A stretch of DNA of 40,930 nt, from NCBI GenBank assembly GCA_946221025.1, contig CAMIMS010000012.1, positions 1 through 40,930 on the forward strand. The letters are read 5' to 3'. This DNA is from an uncultured Pseudoclavibacter sp. Its GTDB lineage: Bacteria; Actinomycetota; Actinomycetes; Actinomycetales; Microbacteriaceae. Positions 16,825-26,342 of the stretch are shown here, piece after piece (position 1 is the stretch's first letter; each line of letters starts with the position of its first letter). The translations under genes and the position numbers were made by a program. The notes beneath the pieces were generated by a model. The model was not told the DNA's origin and did no database searches. It was given only the letters and a program-made list of their open reading frames with translations.

Positions 16825-17425
<601 letters not shown>

Positions 17426-17436
<11 letters not shown>

Positions 17437-18367
17437 GCAGACCTTCGAACAGCACCGTCGAGAGGTACCGCTCGCCCGTGTCGCACACGACCGTCACGAT
17501 GCGCTTGCCGGCGAACTCCGGGCGCTTTGCCACCTGCAGCGCCGCCCAGACATTCGCGCCGGATGAGATACCGCCGAGAATGCCCTCGGTGGTGGCGAGC
17601 TGCTTCGCGGTCTCGAGGGCCGCATCCAGCGTCACGTCAATGACCTCGTCGAGCACGTCCCGGTTCAGCACATCCGGCACGAAGTTCGCGCCGAGACCCT
17701 GAATCTTGTGGGGACCGGCGGTGCCCTCGGTCAGAAGCGGCGAGTCGGCCGGCTCGACGGCGATGATGCGAATGTCGGGGTTGCGCTCCTTCAACACTTC
17801 GCCAACGCCCGTGACGGTGCCGCCGGTTCCAATGCCCGCGACGACCACATCCACCTGGCCGTCGGTGTCGCGCCAGATCTCCTCGGCGGTGGTTTCGCGG
17901 TGAATCTGCGCGTTGGCAGCGTTCTCAAACTGGCGGGCGAGAATCGCGCCGGGAGTGTTCTCGACGATCTCGGCGGCCTTCGCGACCGCACCGCGCATGC
18001 CTTCGGGTCCAGGGGTGAGCACGAGTTCGGCGCCGAATGCACGCAGGAGGGCGCGGCGCTCAGTCGACATCGTCTCGGGCATGGCGAGCACGACCCGATA
18101 TCCGCGCGCAGCGCCGATCATCGCCAGGGCGATGCCGGTGTTACCGCTCGTTCCCTCGACGATCGTGCCGCCGGGCCCAAGCGACCCGTCTTCTTCTGCA
18201 GCGCGAATGATCGCGTGCCCGAGGCGGTCTTTCACGCTCGCACCGGGGCCGGTGAACTCGAGCTTCACGACCACCTCAGCGCCGCACTCCTCGGCGATGC
18301 GGTTCAGGCGCACAAGCGGTGTGCCACCGATGACGCCGGTGATGTCGGGATGAATGTTCGCGGACAT
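17426..18367 (-). CDS. cysK: Cysteine synthase A (O-acetylserine sulfhydrylase)
   Basis: 313 residues; makes cysteine from O-acetylserine and sulfide with pyridoxal phosphate. The cofactor lysine is K46 in GASVKDRLG. The substrate loop TSGNTGIALA and the phosphate-binding GIGTGGTVTGVGE are present. The length is typical of CysK. AGAGAGG lies about 11 bases before the ATG. It is the first gene of a two-gene minus-strand unit with cysE; their order and overlap predict balanced synthesis. The pair lies opposite to the surrounding genes. Confidence 0.96.
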
Positions 18368-18453
18368 GCGATTGGTGCCTCTCTCAGCTCGTCAGTGCGC
18401 CGGATGAGCTGCGCGGCCGCAGCTCGGGTCTGGAAATCCATGCGCCGTAATAG

Positions 18454-18459
18454 ATTTTA
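18454..18459 (-). promoter_or_regulatory. Possible -10 box of the cysK-cysE unit
   Basis: TAAAAT reads on the minus strand about 87 bases before the cysK start, in a locally AT-rich patch that stands out in this GC-rich DNA. No convincing -35 box lies 17 bases upstream. The rest of the 223-base space between cysK and prmC shows no other gene. Confidence 0.4.
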
Positions 18460-18590
18460 CCGACATTCCCCTCGAGATTCCCGTCGAGTCTCGTTGGTTG
18501 CGTCAGGTCACGCCGGGTGCTTGAGCACGCAGTGGTTCAGGCGACGGATGCGTCGACGAAACCGCGTGATCGCGCTGGAAGAATGGCTCG

Positions 18591-19520
18591 ATGCCATCCA
18601 TCCAACAGCTTCGGTCGAGTGCCCGCACGCGGCTTCGGCAGGCTGGATTCGCCTCGCCCGGCGTCGAAGCGGATCTGCTGCTCGCGGCAATGCTCGGAAT
18701 GCGCCGCGGCGATATCGAGATTGCAGCCCTCATGGGGCGCGGCGTGGATGATCAGGCCGCGGCGCGCGTACTCACAGGACTTGAGCGACGGTGCCGGCGC
18801 GAACCGCTGCAGCACATCGCCGGAAGCGCTGCGTTCTTCGGGATGGATCTCGCGGTTGGCCCTGGCGTCTTCGTCCCACGGCCAGAAACGGAACGGCTTG
18901 CCGAACTCGCCGCGGATGCAGTGAGCGAGAACCCATTGGGGCGTAACGCGCAATCGCCGCCCATTGCCGTTGACCTTGGCGCCGGATCGGGTGCCGTCGG
19001 CCTCGCGGTCGCGAAGGCTGTTCCAGACGCCCGTGTGGTCTGCATCGAGGCATCGCCCGAGGCGTGGCCGTGGCTGGTTCGAAACTGTCGCGATCACGGG
19101 GCGGGCCGCGTCGATCCACGGTTCGGGCGCATGCAGGATGGGCGTCTTTGGCTGGGGGTCCACCCGAGCGTGATCGTCTCGAACCCCCCGTACGTGCCCG
19201 CCGCATCCCTGCCCGAAGAACCCGAGGCGCACCTGTTCGATCCGGCCGAAGCCCTCTACGGCGGACCGGATGGGCTGGATGTGATTCGCGATATCGAGCG
19301 CATCGCGGCCGGGCGGCTTGGCCCCGGCGGAGTCGTGCTCATCGAGCATGATGAGCGCCTCGGGCGTGACGTGCGCGATCTGTTCGAGAACGCACAGTGG
19401 GACGGGGTCGAAACGATCGACGACCTCACCGGTCGTGACCGGTTCGTGCGGGCCACCCGTACGGAGCGCCCGTCGGCGACGCGACGTGACCCCGCAGATG
19501 CACGCACGCGGATATGCTGA
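18591..19520 (+). CDS. prmC: Release factor glutamine N5-methyltransferase
   Basis: 309 residues. It methylates the Gln of the GGQ motif in RF1/RF2 with S-adenosylmethionine. The N-terminal helical domain (1-75) precedes FFGMDLAVGPGVFVPRPETE, a hallmark of PrmC, and the catalytic motif NPPYVP near 200. The SAM loop is VDLGAGSGAVGLAVA. The C-terminus carries an extra Arg/Asp-rich tail of about 20 residues. A GGAAG lies 9 bases before the ATG. It is separated from its substrate gene prfA by cysK-cysE; in M. tuberculosis hemK follows prfA directly. It overlaps the next gene by 7 bases. Confidence 0.94.
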   Translation: MPSIQQLRSSARTRLRQAGFASPGVEADLLLAAMLGMRRGDIEIAALMGRGVDDQAAARVLTGLERRCRREPLQHIAGSAAFFGMDLAVGPGVFVPRPETERLAELAADAVSENPLGRNAQSPPIAVDLGAGSGAVGLAVAKAVPDARVVCIEASPEAWPWLVRNCRDHGAGRVDPRFGRMQDGRLWLGVHPSVIVSNPPYVPAASLPEEPEAHLFDPAEALYGGPDGLDVIRDIERIAAGRLGPGGVVLIEHDERLGRDVRDLFENAQWDGVETIDDLTGRDRFVRATRTERPSATRRDPADARTRIC

Positions 19521-20203
19521 ACGCCGTCATGGCACGCATCTACGACTGCTCCGACCGCGGCGAGCTGCTTGAGGGTTTGCGAGCGGCGAGGACCGCGATC
19601 GCTCGCGGCGATGTCATCGTCATGCCCACCGACACGGTCTACGGGGTGGCGGCAGACGCATTTTCGCCCGCGGGTGTCCAGAAGCTTCTCGAAACGAAAG
19701 AACGCGGGCGTTCGGCCCCTCCGCCTGTTCTCGTGCCCGACGCCGCAGCGTTCGATGCGCTCGCCGAGCGCGTTCCGGATGAGATCCGCCCGGTCCTTGA
19801 GCAGTTCGCGCCCGGCCCGATCACGGTGATTCTTCCCGCGCGATCGGGATTGTCCTGGGACCTCGGGGATACGCGCGGCACAGTCGCGCTGCGCATCCCC
19901 GACCATGAGATCGCGATTGCGCTCCTCCGGGACACCGGGCCCCTCGCGGTCTCCAGCGCGAACCTGCACGGACAGCCGGCTGCAGCGAGCGCCGAGGAAG
20001 CCGAGCGGGCACTCGCTGACCGCATTGACGTGTTCCTCGACGGGGGAGTGGCGGGCGGTCAGTCGTCAACGATTCTCGATGCGACGCCGCTGCTGAAAGC
20101 CGAGCCGCAGCCGGCTCGGATCGTTCGACAGGGCGCACTGTCGAGGGCAGATCTTGAGCGCGTGCTCGGCGAACACCTCGCACCGCAGGATGCATACGAG
20201 TAG
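19514..20203 (+). CDS. tsaC: L-threonylcarbamoyladenylate synthase (Sua5/YrdC family)
   Basis: 229 residues from ATG 19514, or 224 from ATG 19529 (MARIYDC). It makes threonylcarbamoyl-AMP from threonine, bicarbonate and ATP for the t6A37 base of tRNAs reading ANN codons. The YrdC domain shows VIVMPTDTVYGVAADAFS, the KERGRS loop and LAVSSANLHGQPAA, and covers nearly the whole protein. No ribosome site precedes either ATG. A TATGCT at 19513-19518 lies 10 bases before ATG 19529, so the second start may be used on a near-leaderless transcript. The gene sits between prmC and wecA as in M. tuberculosis (Rv1301). Confidence 0.9.
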   Translation: MLNAVMARIYDCSDRGELLEGLRAARTAIARGDVIVMPTDTVYGVAADAFSPAGVQKLLETKERGRSAPPPVLVPDAAAFDALAERVPDEIRPVLEQFAPGPITVILPARSGLSWDLGDTRGTVALRIPDHEIAIALLRDTGPLAVSSANLHGQPAAASAEEAERALADRIDVFLDGGVAGGQSSTILDATPLLKAEPQPARIVRQGALSRADLERVLGEHLAPQDAYE

Positions 20204-20209
20204 GCGCCC

Positions 20210-21484
20210 ATGCGCAACTACCTGCTGATTATCGCTATTGCGGCCATCGTCACATTCATCGGCTGCCAGATCATCTACCGCCTGGCGATGCGGAACAAGT
20301 GGTACCCGGCCGTGCGCGAGCGAGACGTTCACTCGACGCCGAAGCCGCGCCTGGGTGGCATTGCCATGTACATCGGGTTCCTGACCGCAATGGCGATCGC
20401 AAGCCAGATCGGACAGTTCCACCTCGTTTTCGGTCAGCCCGGCCGGGTGTTGGCAATCGTCGGGGCCGTCACGCTGATAGTGGTCATTGGCGTCATCGAC
20501 GATGTCGTTGACCTCGACTGGATGACAAAGCTCGCCGGGCAGATGATTGCGGCGCTCATCCTCGCGTGGCAGGGCGTGTCCATCACCTCGCTGCCCATCG
20601 GGGGGCTCACTGTCGGCTCACCCCTCATGTCGATGATCGTGACGGTGTTCGCGATCGTGCTCGTCATGAACGCGGTGAACTTCATCGACGGACTCGACGG
20701 ACTGGTCGCGGGCACCGCCATCATTGCCAACGGGGTGTTCCTGCTCTACAGCTATTACCTCTCGGCAATCGCCGGGCAAACCGGTCGTTTCACGCTCGCG
20801 GCGCTCATTTCCGCTGTGCTCATTGGTATCTGCCTGGGGTTCCTGCCGATCAACTGGAATCCGGCAAAGATGTTCATGGGGGATGGGGGAGCGCTCCAGG
20901 TCGGGTTGCTCATGGCGACCTCCGCGGTGGCCGTCACCGGAGAGGTCGACCCGGTGGCGCTGGAATCCGAAGAGTTCCTGCCGGCGTTCCTGCCCATCCT
21001 GATCCCGCTCGCGGTGCTCGTCGTGCCGCTCGTCGACTTCACCATGGCGGTCATCCGACGGATGAGCGCCGGAAAGTCGCCGTTCTCGGCTGACCGCAAG
21101 CACCTGCATCACCGACTGCTCGATATGGGGCACACACAGCTTCGGGCCGTGCTGATCTTCTACGCATGGACCACGGTCGTCTCGGTCGGGGCGCTGTTGG
21201 CGTTTTTGACCGAGACCTGGATTGCGGGCCTGTTCGTCGGTACGGGGCTCGTCATCTGCGTGGCGGTGACCATCGCGCCGATCTCCAGGCGCAAAGCCGC
21301 GGAAGTCGCGGCGCAGCGCTCACCGACGATTCTTGACGATATGCACGACCCGCTCGATGCCCTCGGTGAAGAGCGGTCGGATGCGGTGCGGGCGGCGTTA
21401 CCGCGACCGCTCGCGGAGCGTCTGGCGCGCGCAGCGGACCGTGACGACCAAGCAGCCGAGGAGGAGACCGCGCATGAGCGATGA
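20210..21484 (+). CDS. wecA: Polyprenyl-phosphate GlcNAc-1-phosphate transferase (WecA/Rfe type)
   Basis: 424 residues, integral membrane with about 11 segments. It moves a sugar-1-phosphate, probably GlcNAc-1-P, from UDP to the lipid carrier, starting linkage-unit or surface-glycan synthesis. MraY/WecA superfamily motifs are all there: the early HSTPKPRLGG loop, D97-D98-x-x-D101, NFIDGLDGLVAG, MGDGG (M223-G227) and the WecA-type H298-L-H-H. MraY itself is less likely given the HLHHRL motif and the location (Rv1302-like). The last 60 residues form a polar, charge-rich cytoplasmic tail longer than in the E. coli enzyme. The end overlaps the AtpI-like gene by 11 bases. Confidence 0.9.
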   Translation: MRNYLLIIAIAAIVTFIGCQIIYRLAMRNKWYPAVRERDVHSTPKPRLGGIAMYIGFLTAMAIASQIGQFHLVFGQPGRVLAIVGAVTLIVVIGVIDDVVDLDWMTKLAGQMIAALILAWQGVSITSLPIGGLTVGSPLMSMIVTVFAIVLVMNAVNFIDGLDGLVAGTAIIANGVFLLYSYYLSAIAGQTGRFTLAALISAVLIGICLGFLPINWNPAKMFMGDGGALQVGLLMATSAVAVTGEVDPVALESEEFLPAFLPILIPLAVLVVPLVDFTMAVIRRMSAGKSPFSADRKHLHHRLLDMGHTQLRAVLIFYAWTTVVSVGALLAFLTETWIAGLFVGTGLVICVAVTIAPISRRKAAEVAAQRSPTILDDMHDPLDALGEERSDAVRAALPRPLAERLARAADRDDQAAEEETAHER

Positions 21485-21989
21485 TCAGATGGAGATGGGC
21501 GGGCAATCCACGCCCGAAGAACGAGCGGAAGCGGCACTGGAGTCCAGTAAGCGGCTGTTCGCGCGAATGATCCTCTGGGCCGCGCTCGTTGCCGGTGTGG
21601 TCGGGATCGTTGGGGGTGCGATCGCCTGGTTCGCCGCGGGGGTATCGGCGGCGGGAACGGCGATCATTGCCGCGTTCTCGGCGTTCGCCTTTGCCGCCAT
21701 CACGCTCCTGGTGGTGATCTGGGCGAGCTCACTACGCGGCACGTCATTCCTCGCTGCCGTTCTCGGGGCCGAGCTCGCGAAATTTCTCGTGTTCGGCATC
21801 GCGATCGTCATGCTCCTTCGACTCGATTGGGTGCACAATTCGACCTTCGGGATCGTTCTGATCGCCGCATTCATCGGGGTCATCGCGGTCGAGGCGCTCG
21901 CCCTTCACCGCTCCCGGATGACCTTCGCGCTTCCCGCAGCGGGGACCCCGGATGAGGACGTTCGTGTCAGGGGCGGTCAAGATTCCTGA
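21474..21989 (+). CDS. AtpI-like small membrane protein preceding the ATP synthase genes
   Basis: 171 residues from ATG 21474; GAGGAGGAG lies 7 bases upstream and an earlier open stretch of the frame lies within wecA and is rejected. A polar N-terminus (1-30) is followed by four membrane segments in two pairs, the layout of AtpI. AtpI-type proteins assist assembly of the c-ring. Sequence likeness to E. coli AtpI is not obvious by eye; the identification rests on size, topology and position directly before atpB, as for Rv1303. Confidence 0.75.
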   Translation: MSDDQMEMGGQSTPEERAEAALESSKRLFARMILWAALVAGVVGIVGGAIAWFAAGVSAAGTAIIAAFSAFAFAAITLLVVIWASSLRGTSFLAAVLGAELAKFLVFGIAIVMLLRLDWVHNSTFGIVLIAAFIGVIAVEALALHRSRMTFALPAAGTPDEDVRVRGGQDS

Positions 21990-22100
21990 TACCGTTATCC
22001 CGGTGATTGCTTCGCCCGTTCCAGCGGTGAGCGTCGCCGTCATTCTGCCCGCAAAGCACACGTTCTTCTCGTGTGCTCGAGACAGGAGCCATGTCTGCTC

Positions 22101-22946
22101 GTGACACACAGCCTCGTGATGTCGGCACACCACCTTTGGGTCGCAGCAACGTCAGACGATGGCACGTTCCAGCCGCCTACGGTTGACCACGAATTCAACC
22201 CGCCGGGGATTTTCGCCACGCTGTTCGGCATCGATGCCGGACCGTTCGAGATGAACCGCATCATCATGGTTCGCATCATTGGTGTGGCCATCATGATGCT
22301 GCTGATGTGGCTCGCGTTCCGCAGCCCTAAGCTCGTCCCCTCGCGCGGCCAGTCGGTCGCCGAAATGGCGATGGATTTCGTGAACGACCAGATCGCCGTT
22401 GACGTGCTCGGTGAGCGACTCGGCCGCCGCTATTTGCCGCTGCTGGCCACGATCTTCTTTGCGACCCTCGCGATGAACCTCACCGGCCTCATCCCGGGCC
22501 TGAACATCGCTGGAACCTCGACCATCGCGATGCCGCTGGTCATGGGTTTGGTGGCGTACGTGGCGTTCATCTCGGCCGGTATTCGTGAGCTCGGCGGACT
22601 GAAGTTCCTGCGCTCCACGCTCTTCCCCCCGGGAGTGCCGTGGCCGGTCTATTTCCTCTTGACTCCGATCGAAGCGTTCAGTGTCTTCGTGATGCGGCCG
22701 CTTTCGCTTGCCCTTCGACTGTTCCTCGCGATGATGGTCGGGCACCTGCTGCTGGTCCTCTGCTTCACCGCAACGCACTTCCTCCTGTTCACCGCGGGAG
22801 GCGTCGCGGGCCTGTTCGGCGTCGTCACTTTCGCGGGTGGGCTGTTCATGAGTCTTCTCGAGCTGCTCGTCGCGGTTCTCCAGGCATACGTGTTCACCCT
22901 CCTCACGGCGACGTACATCCAGCAGTCCGTCTCCGAGGCCCACTAA
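22101..22946 (+). CDS. atpB: ATP synthase Fo subunit a
   Basis: About 281 residues. The start is uncertain: GTG 22101 has AGGAG 12 bases upstream; GTG 22116, ATG 22119 and a longer GTG at 22071 are alternatives. Subunit a forms the proton channel half-sites against the c-ring. Five to six membrane helices are seen. The conserved helix with the essential arginine is in MRPLSLALRLFLAMMVGH, and the last helix LLELLVAVLQAYVFTLLTATYI carries the family Gln and Tyr. The 110 bases after the AtpI-like gene hold no gene and may contain the atp promoter; TACCGT (21990-21995) is a weak -10 candidate. Confidence 0.94.
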   Translation: MTHSLVMSAHHLWVAATSDDGTFQPPTVDHEFNPPGIFATLFGIDAGPFEMNRIIMVRIIGVAIMMLLMWLAFRSPKLVPSRGQSVAEMAMDFVNDQIAVDVLGERLGRRYLPLLATIFFATLAMNLTGLIPGLNIAGTSTIAMPLVMGLVAYVAFISAGIRELGGLKFLRSTLFPPGVPWPVYFLLTPIEAFSVFVMRPLSLALRLFLAMMVGHLLLVLCFTATHFLLFTAGGVAGLFGVVTFAGGLFMSLLELLVAVLQAYVFTLLTATYIQQSVSEAH

Positions 22947-22995
22947 CTCTCGACCTCTCCTAATCCTCAGCGTCAACCAAACGGAAGGACCCTCA

Positions 22996-23229
22996 ATGGA
23001 CACCACGACCCTCGCCGAAGTCACCGGCAACATCGCCACCATCGGATACGGCATCTCGGCCATCGGCCCCGGTATCGGTATCGGCATCATCGCCGGTAAG
23101 ACCGTCGAGGCGATGGCGCGCCAGCCCGAAATGGCCGGTCAGCTTCGCGGCACGATGATTCTCGGTATCACCTTCGCTGAGCTGCTCGGTCTGCTCGGTA
23201 TCGCGATGTACTTCATCGCTGGCGCCTAA
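22996..23229 (+). CDS. atpE: ATP synthase Fo subunit c
   Basis: 77 residues, two membrane helices joined by the polar loop ARQPEMAGQLR. Helix 1 has the glycine-rich GPGIGIGIIAG packing motif; helix 2 carries the proton-binding E62 in GITFAELLGLLG. The subunits form the rotating ring. The Glu with no sodium-type Gln/Ser ligand set suggests proton coupling (inference). GGAAGGA lies 7 bases before the ATG. Confidence 0.97.
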   Translation: MDTTTLAEVTGNIATIGYGISAIGPGIGIGIIAGKTVEAMARQPEMAGQLRGTMILGITFAELLGLLGIAMYFIAGA

Positions 23230-23243
23230 TAGGAGTCACATCA

Positions 23244-23801
23244 ATGCTCAACTTCCAGGCGAATCCCGGCGAGGGACAGGGTCCGTTCAACGTCCTGCTC
23301 CCGGCGCTGCCTGACCTCATCTGGTCGGCGGTCGTCTTCCTCATTGTCGGCGTGTTCTTCTGGCGGTACGTGACCCCGCGTTTCACGCAGGTGCTCGACG
23401 AGCGCGAAGACAAGATCGAAGGTGGCATTGCCCGCGCTGAGAAGGCCGAGGCAGAAGCCGCGCGTCAGCGTGACGAGCAGGAACGCATCCTGCGCGAGGC
23501 ACACGACGAGGCTGCCGCCGTTCGTGAACAGGCTCGAGTCGAGGCTGACCAGATTCGCGCCGAGCGCAAGGCCGAGACGCAGGCTGAGATCGACCGCATG
23601 CTCGAGAACGCCAAGGCGCAGATCGAAGCCGAGCGCCAGTCGGCCATCGCGGAGCTGCGCTCCGATGTTGGTCAGCTCGCCCTCTCGCTCGCCTCGGGCG
23701 TTGTGGGTGAGAACCTGCGCGATGACGCACGTCAGGATGCGATCGTCGATCGCGTTCTCGGTGACATCGAAGCCAGCGTTGCGTCGGAGTTCCGCCGCTA
23801 A
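23244..23801 (+). CDS. atpF: ATP synthase Fo subunit b
   Basis: 185 residues: an N-terminal membrane helix (about 24-42), then a long Ala/Glu/Arg-rich coiled coil (about 45-170) that forms the outer stalk. The conserved start of the soluble part, RYVTPRFTQVLDEREDKIE, is clear. AGGAG precedes the ATG by 7 bases. The stop overlaps the next start by one base (TAATG). This is a separate b subunit, not the b-delta fusion found in mycobacteria. Confidence 0.96.
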   Translation: MLNFQANPGEGQGPFNVLLPALPDLIWSAVVFLIVGVFFWRYVTPRFTQVLDEREDKIEGGIARAEKAEAEAARQRDEQERILREAHDEAAAVREQARVEADQIRAERKAETQAEIDRMLENAKAQIEAERQSAIAELRSDVGQLALSLASGVVGENLRDDARQDAIVDRVLGDIEASVASEFRR

Positions 23802-24586
23802 TGCCTACTGTCACCCACGCCCGTTCATCCGAACTGCCGCGCATCCTCGAGCGTGTCGGTGTTGAACGCCAGACTGCCAGTGAGCTCATGGCCGCGGCTG
23901 ATGCGATCGGTAGCAACGCGCAGCTTCGCGCTGTGCTCGCCGACCAGAGCCTTGACACGGATCGCAAACGCGCGGTCATTGATCGCGTGTTCGCGTCCGT
24001 CCAGGCTCAGACGCGTCAGATCGTCACTGAGATCAGTGGTCAAAGCGTCGAACAGGCGAGCGACTTCGCCTACCTCGTTCGCGAGGCGGCGGTTCGCGCG
24101 GTCGCAGCGGCTGCGGACAATCCGCAGGTGATCGCATCCGATCTGATCGAGCTGCAGCAGGCGATTGGTGAGCACGGGGAACTCGAGCTCACGCTCAGCT
24201 CCAAGCTCACTCCCGCCGCCGCGAAGCGCGATCTGGCCAGGCGTTTGTTCGCCGGCAAGGTGCGCGATGAGTCGCTCGACCTGTTCGCGAGCCTGCTCGC
24301 GCAGCCAACCGGTATGCGCGTTCGCAAGCTCATCGACTGGACCGTTCGCATCCTGACCGCCCAGGCCAACCGCAGCGTGGCCACGGTGACGACGGCCGTT
24401 CCGCTCAAGGACCAACAGCGCACGCGTCTTCAAACGGTTTTGACTGCCAAGTACGGCAGGGCCGTTCAAATCACGCCGGTCGTGAATCCCGCCGTGCTCG
24501 GCGGCATGCGCATCGAGGTCGGTGACGACGTCATTGACGACACCGTGGCGGGACGCCTGCACGAGCTGCAGCGCCGCATCGCGTAG
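23801..24586 (+). CDS. atpH: ATP synthase F1 subunit delta
   Basis: 261 residues, longer than E. coli delta (177). It links F1 to the b stalk. The N-terminal helical bundle (LERVGVERQTASELMAAAD) and the C-terminal signature (VTTAVPLKDQQRTRLQTVL ... NPAVLGGMRIEVGDDVIDDT) are recognisable, the latter shown by its conserved Gly-Gly and Asp-Asp. The extra length lies in the middle helical part and is usual in actinobacteria. It is coupled to atpF by the TAATG overlap. Confidence 0.95.
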   Translation: MPTVTHARSSELPRILERVGVERQTASELMAAADAIGSNAQLRAVLADQSLDTDRKRAVIDRVFASVQAQTRQIVTEISGQSVEQASDFAYLVREAAVRAVAAAADNPQVIASDLIELQQAIGEHGELELTLSSKLTPAAAKRDLARRLFAGKVRDESLDLFASLLAQPTGMRVRKLIDWTVRILTAQANRSVATVTTAVPLKDQQRTRLQTVLTAKYGRAVQITPVVNPAVLGGMRIEVGDDVIDDTVAGRLHELQRRIA

Positions 24587-24647
24587 CGATACCGCCGCCC
24601 ACACACGAAACCCCACGGACACACGAGCCCGAGACAGAGGGAAAACC

Positions 24648-26279
24648 ATGTCAGAGATCACCATTGACCCGAATGAGATTCGCGTCGCGCTACAAGACTT
24701 TGCCGACTCTTACCGTCCGGACGCCGCTTCGGCCACTGAAACCGGAACCGTGATCGATGCCGCCGATGGCATCGCGCACGTCGAGGGTCTGCCCGGTGTG
24801 ATGGCGAACGAGCTCATCCGGTTCGACAACGGGATCCTCGGTCTCGCGCAGAACCTGGACGAGCAGGAGATCGGCACGATCATCCTCGGCGAGTTCGACG
24901 GCATCGTCGAGGGCATGAAGGTGCACCGCACCGGTGAGGTGCTCTCGGTGCCGGTCGGCGAGGGCTACCTCGGTCGTGTCGTTGACCCGCTCGGTCAGCC
25001 CATTGACGGTCTCGGGGAGATTGAGACCGACGCCCGCCGAGCGCTTGAGCTGCAGGCTCCTGGCGTCATGATGCGTAAGTCGGTGCACGAGCCGATGGAG
25101 ACCGGCATCAAGGCCATTGACGCCATGATCCCCGTTGGCCGTGGTCAGCGTCAGCTCATCATTGGTGACCGTCAGACCGGTAAGACCGCGATTGCGATCG
25201 ACACCATCATTAACCAGAAGGCGAACTGGGAATCGGGCGACCCCTCGAAGCAGGTGCGATGCATCTACGTCGCCATCGGCCAGAAGGGCTCGACGATCGC
25301 TTCGGTGAAGGGCGCCCTCGAGGACGCTGGCGCCATGGAGTACACGACCATCGTGGCCTCGCCCGCATCCGACCCCGCGGGCTTCAAGTACCTTGCCCCC
25401 TACACCGGTTCTGCCATCGGTCAGCACTGGATGTACCAGGGCAAGCACGTGCTCATCATCTTCGATGACCTCTCGAAGCAGGCCGAGGCATACCGCGCGG
25501 TTTCGCTGCTGCTTCGTCGACCGCCGGGCCGTGAGGCGTACCCCGGTGACGTCTTCTACCTACACTCGCGCCTGCTCGAGCGCTGCGCGAAGCTCTCGGA
25601 TGAGCTCGGTGCCGGCTCGATGACCGGTCTCCCGATCATTGAGACCAAGGCGAACGACGTTTCCGCCTACATCCCGACCAACGTGATTTCGATCACGGAT
25701 GGACAGATCTTCCTGCAGTCAGACCTGTTCAACGCGAACCAGCGCCCGGCCGTTGACGTGGGTATTTCGGTTTCGCGCGTGGGTGGTGACGCGCAGCGCA
25801 AGCACATCAAGAAGGTCTCGGGAACGCTCAAGCTCGAGCTCGCGCAGTACCGCTCGCTGCAAGCCTTCGCGATGTTCGCCTCCGACCTCGACCCGGCCAG
25901 CCGCCGCCAGCTCGAGCGCGGTGCGCGTCTGACGGAGCTGCTCAAGCAGCCGCAGTACACCCCGTACCCGATCGAGGAGCAGGTCGTTTCGATCTGGGCC
26001 GGAACCAACGGCAAGCTCGACAACATCCCGGTCGACGATGTCCTGCGTTTCGAGAGCGAAATGCTCGACTACCTGCGTCGTAACACCGATGTGCTCGACC
26101 GCCTGCGCGACTCGGGCAAGCTCGAGGACGACACGCTCGCCGCGATGGAAGAGGGCGTTGACTCGTTCGCGCGCACGTTCCGACCCAGCGAAGGCGCCCA
26201 GCCGGTGGACGACACCACCGATGCGCAGCTCGATGCAGAAAACGTCAACCAGGAGCGCATCGTTCGCAAGCGCCGCTAG
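24648..26279 (+). CDS. atpA: ATP synthase F1 subunit alpha
   Basis: 543 residues from the ATG at 24648, preceded by GAGGGA; an open stretch upstream overlaps atpH and is not used. The non-catalytic nucleotide-binding subunit. Walker A is GDRQTGKT (G173-T180), the Walker B region HVLIIFDDLSKQAEAYR follows, and the family signature is PAVDVGISVSRVGG. The C-terminus extends past the usual end with an acidic Asp/Thr-rich segment and a basic RKRR end, a common feature of actinobacterial alpha subunits, where it is linked to limiting ATP hydrolysis in mycobacteria. Confidence 0.98.
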   Translation: MSEITIDPNEIRVALQDFADSYRPDAASATETGTVIDAADGIAHVEGLPGVMANELIRFDNGILGLAQNLDEQEIGTIILGEFDGIVEGMKVHRTGEVLSVPVGEGYLGRVVDPLGQPIDGLGEIETDARRALELQAPGVMMRKSVHEPMETGIKAIDAMIPVGRGQRQLIIGDRQTGKTAIAIDTIINQKANWESGDPSKQVRCIYVAIGQKGSTIASVKGALEDAGAMEYTTIVASPASDPAGFKYLAPYTGSAIGQHWMYQGKHVLIIFDDLSKQAEAYRAVSLLLRRPPGREAYPGDVFYLHSRLLERCAKLSDELGAGSMTGLPIIETKANDVSAYIPTNVISITDGQIFLQSDLFNANQRPAVDVGISVSRVGGDAQRKHIKKVSGTLKLELAQYRSLQAFAMFASDLDPASRRQLERGARLTELLKQPQYTPYPIEEQVVSIWAGTNGKLDNIPVDDVLRFESEMLDYLRRNTDVLDRLRDSGKLEDDTLAAMEEGVDSFARTFRPSEGAQPVDDTTDAQLDAENVNQERIVRKRR

Positions 26280-26342
26280 GCGAGCGAACCATCGCAGGCC
26301 GCCCCCGACAACCGCTAACCACCCGACCGAGACAGGAGAACC

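Noticed and set aside
22091..22186. Small ORF starting at ATG 22091, overlapping the atpB start in another frame
   Set aside because: AGGAG is only 2 bases before this ATG, and the peptide is short with no pattern. It is more likely that the site serves the atpB start at 22101.
22152..23090. Long minus-strand open frame of 312 codons opposite atpB and atpE
   Set aside because: It is a shadow frame of high-GC genes: very polar, rich in Arg/Glu/His, with no family pattern, opposite clear ATP synthase genes.
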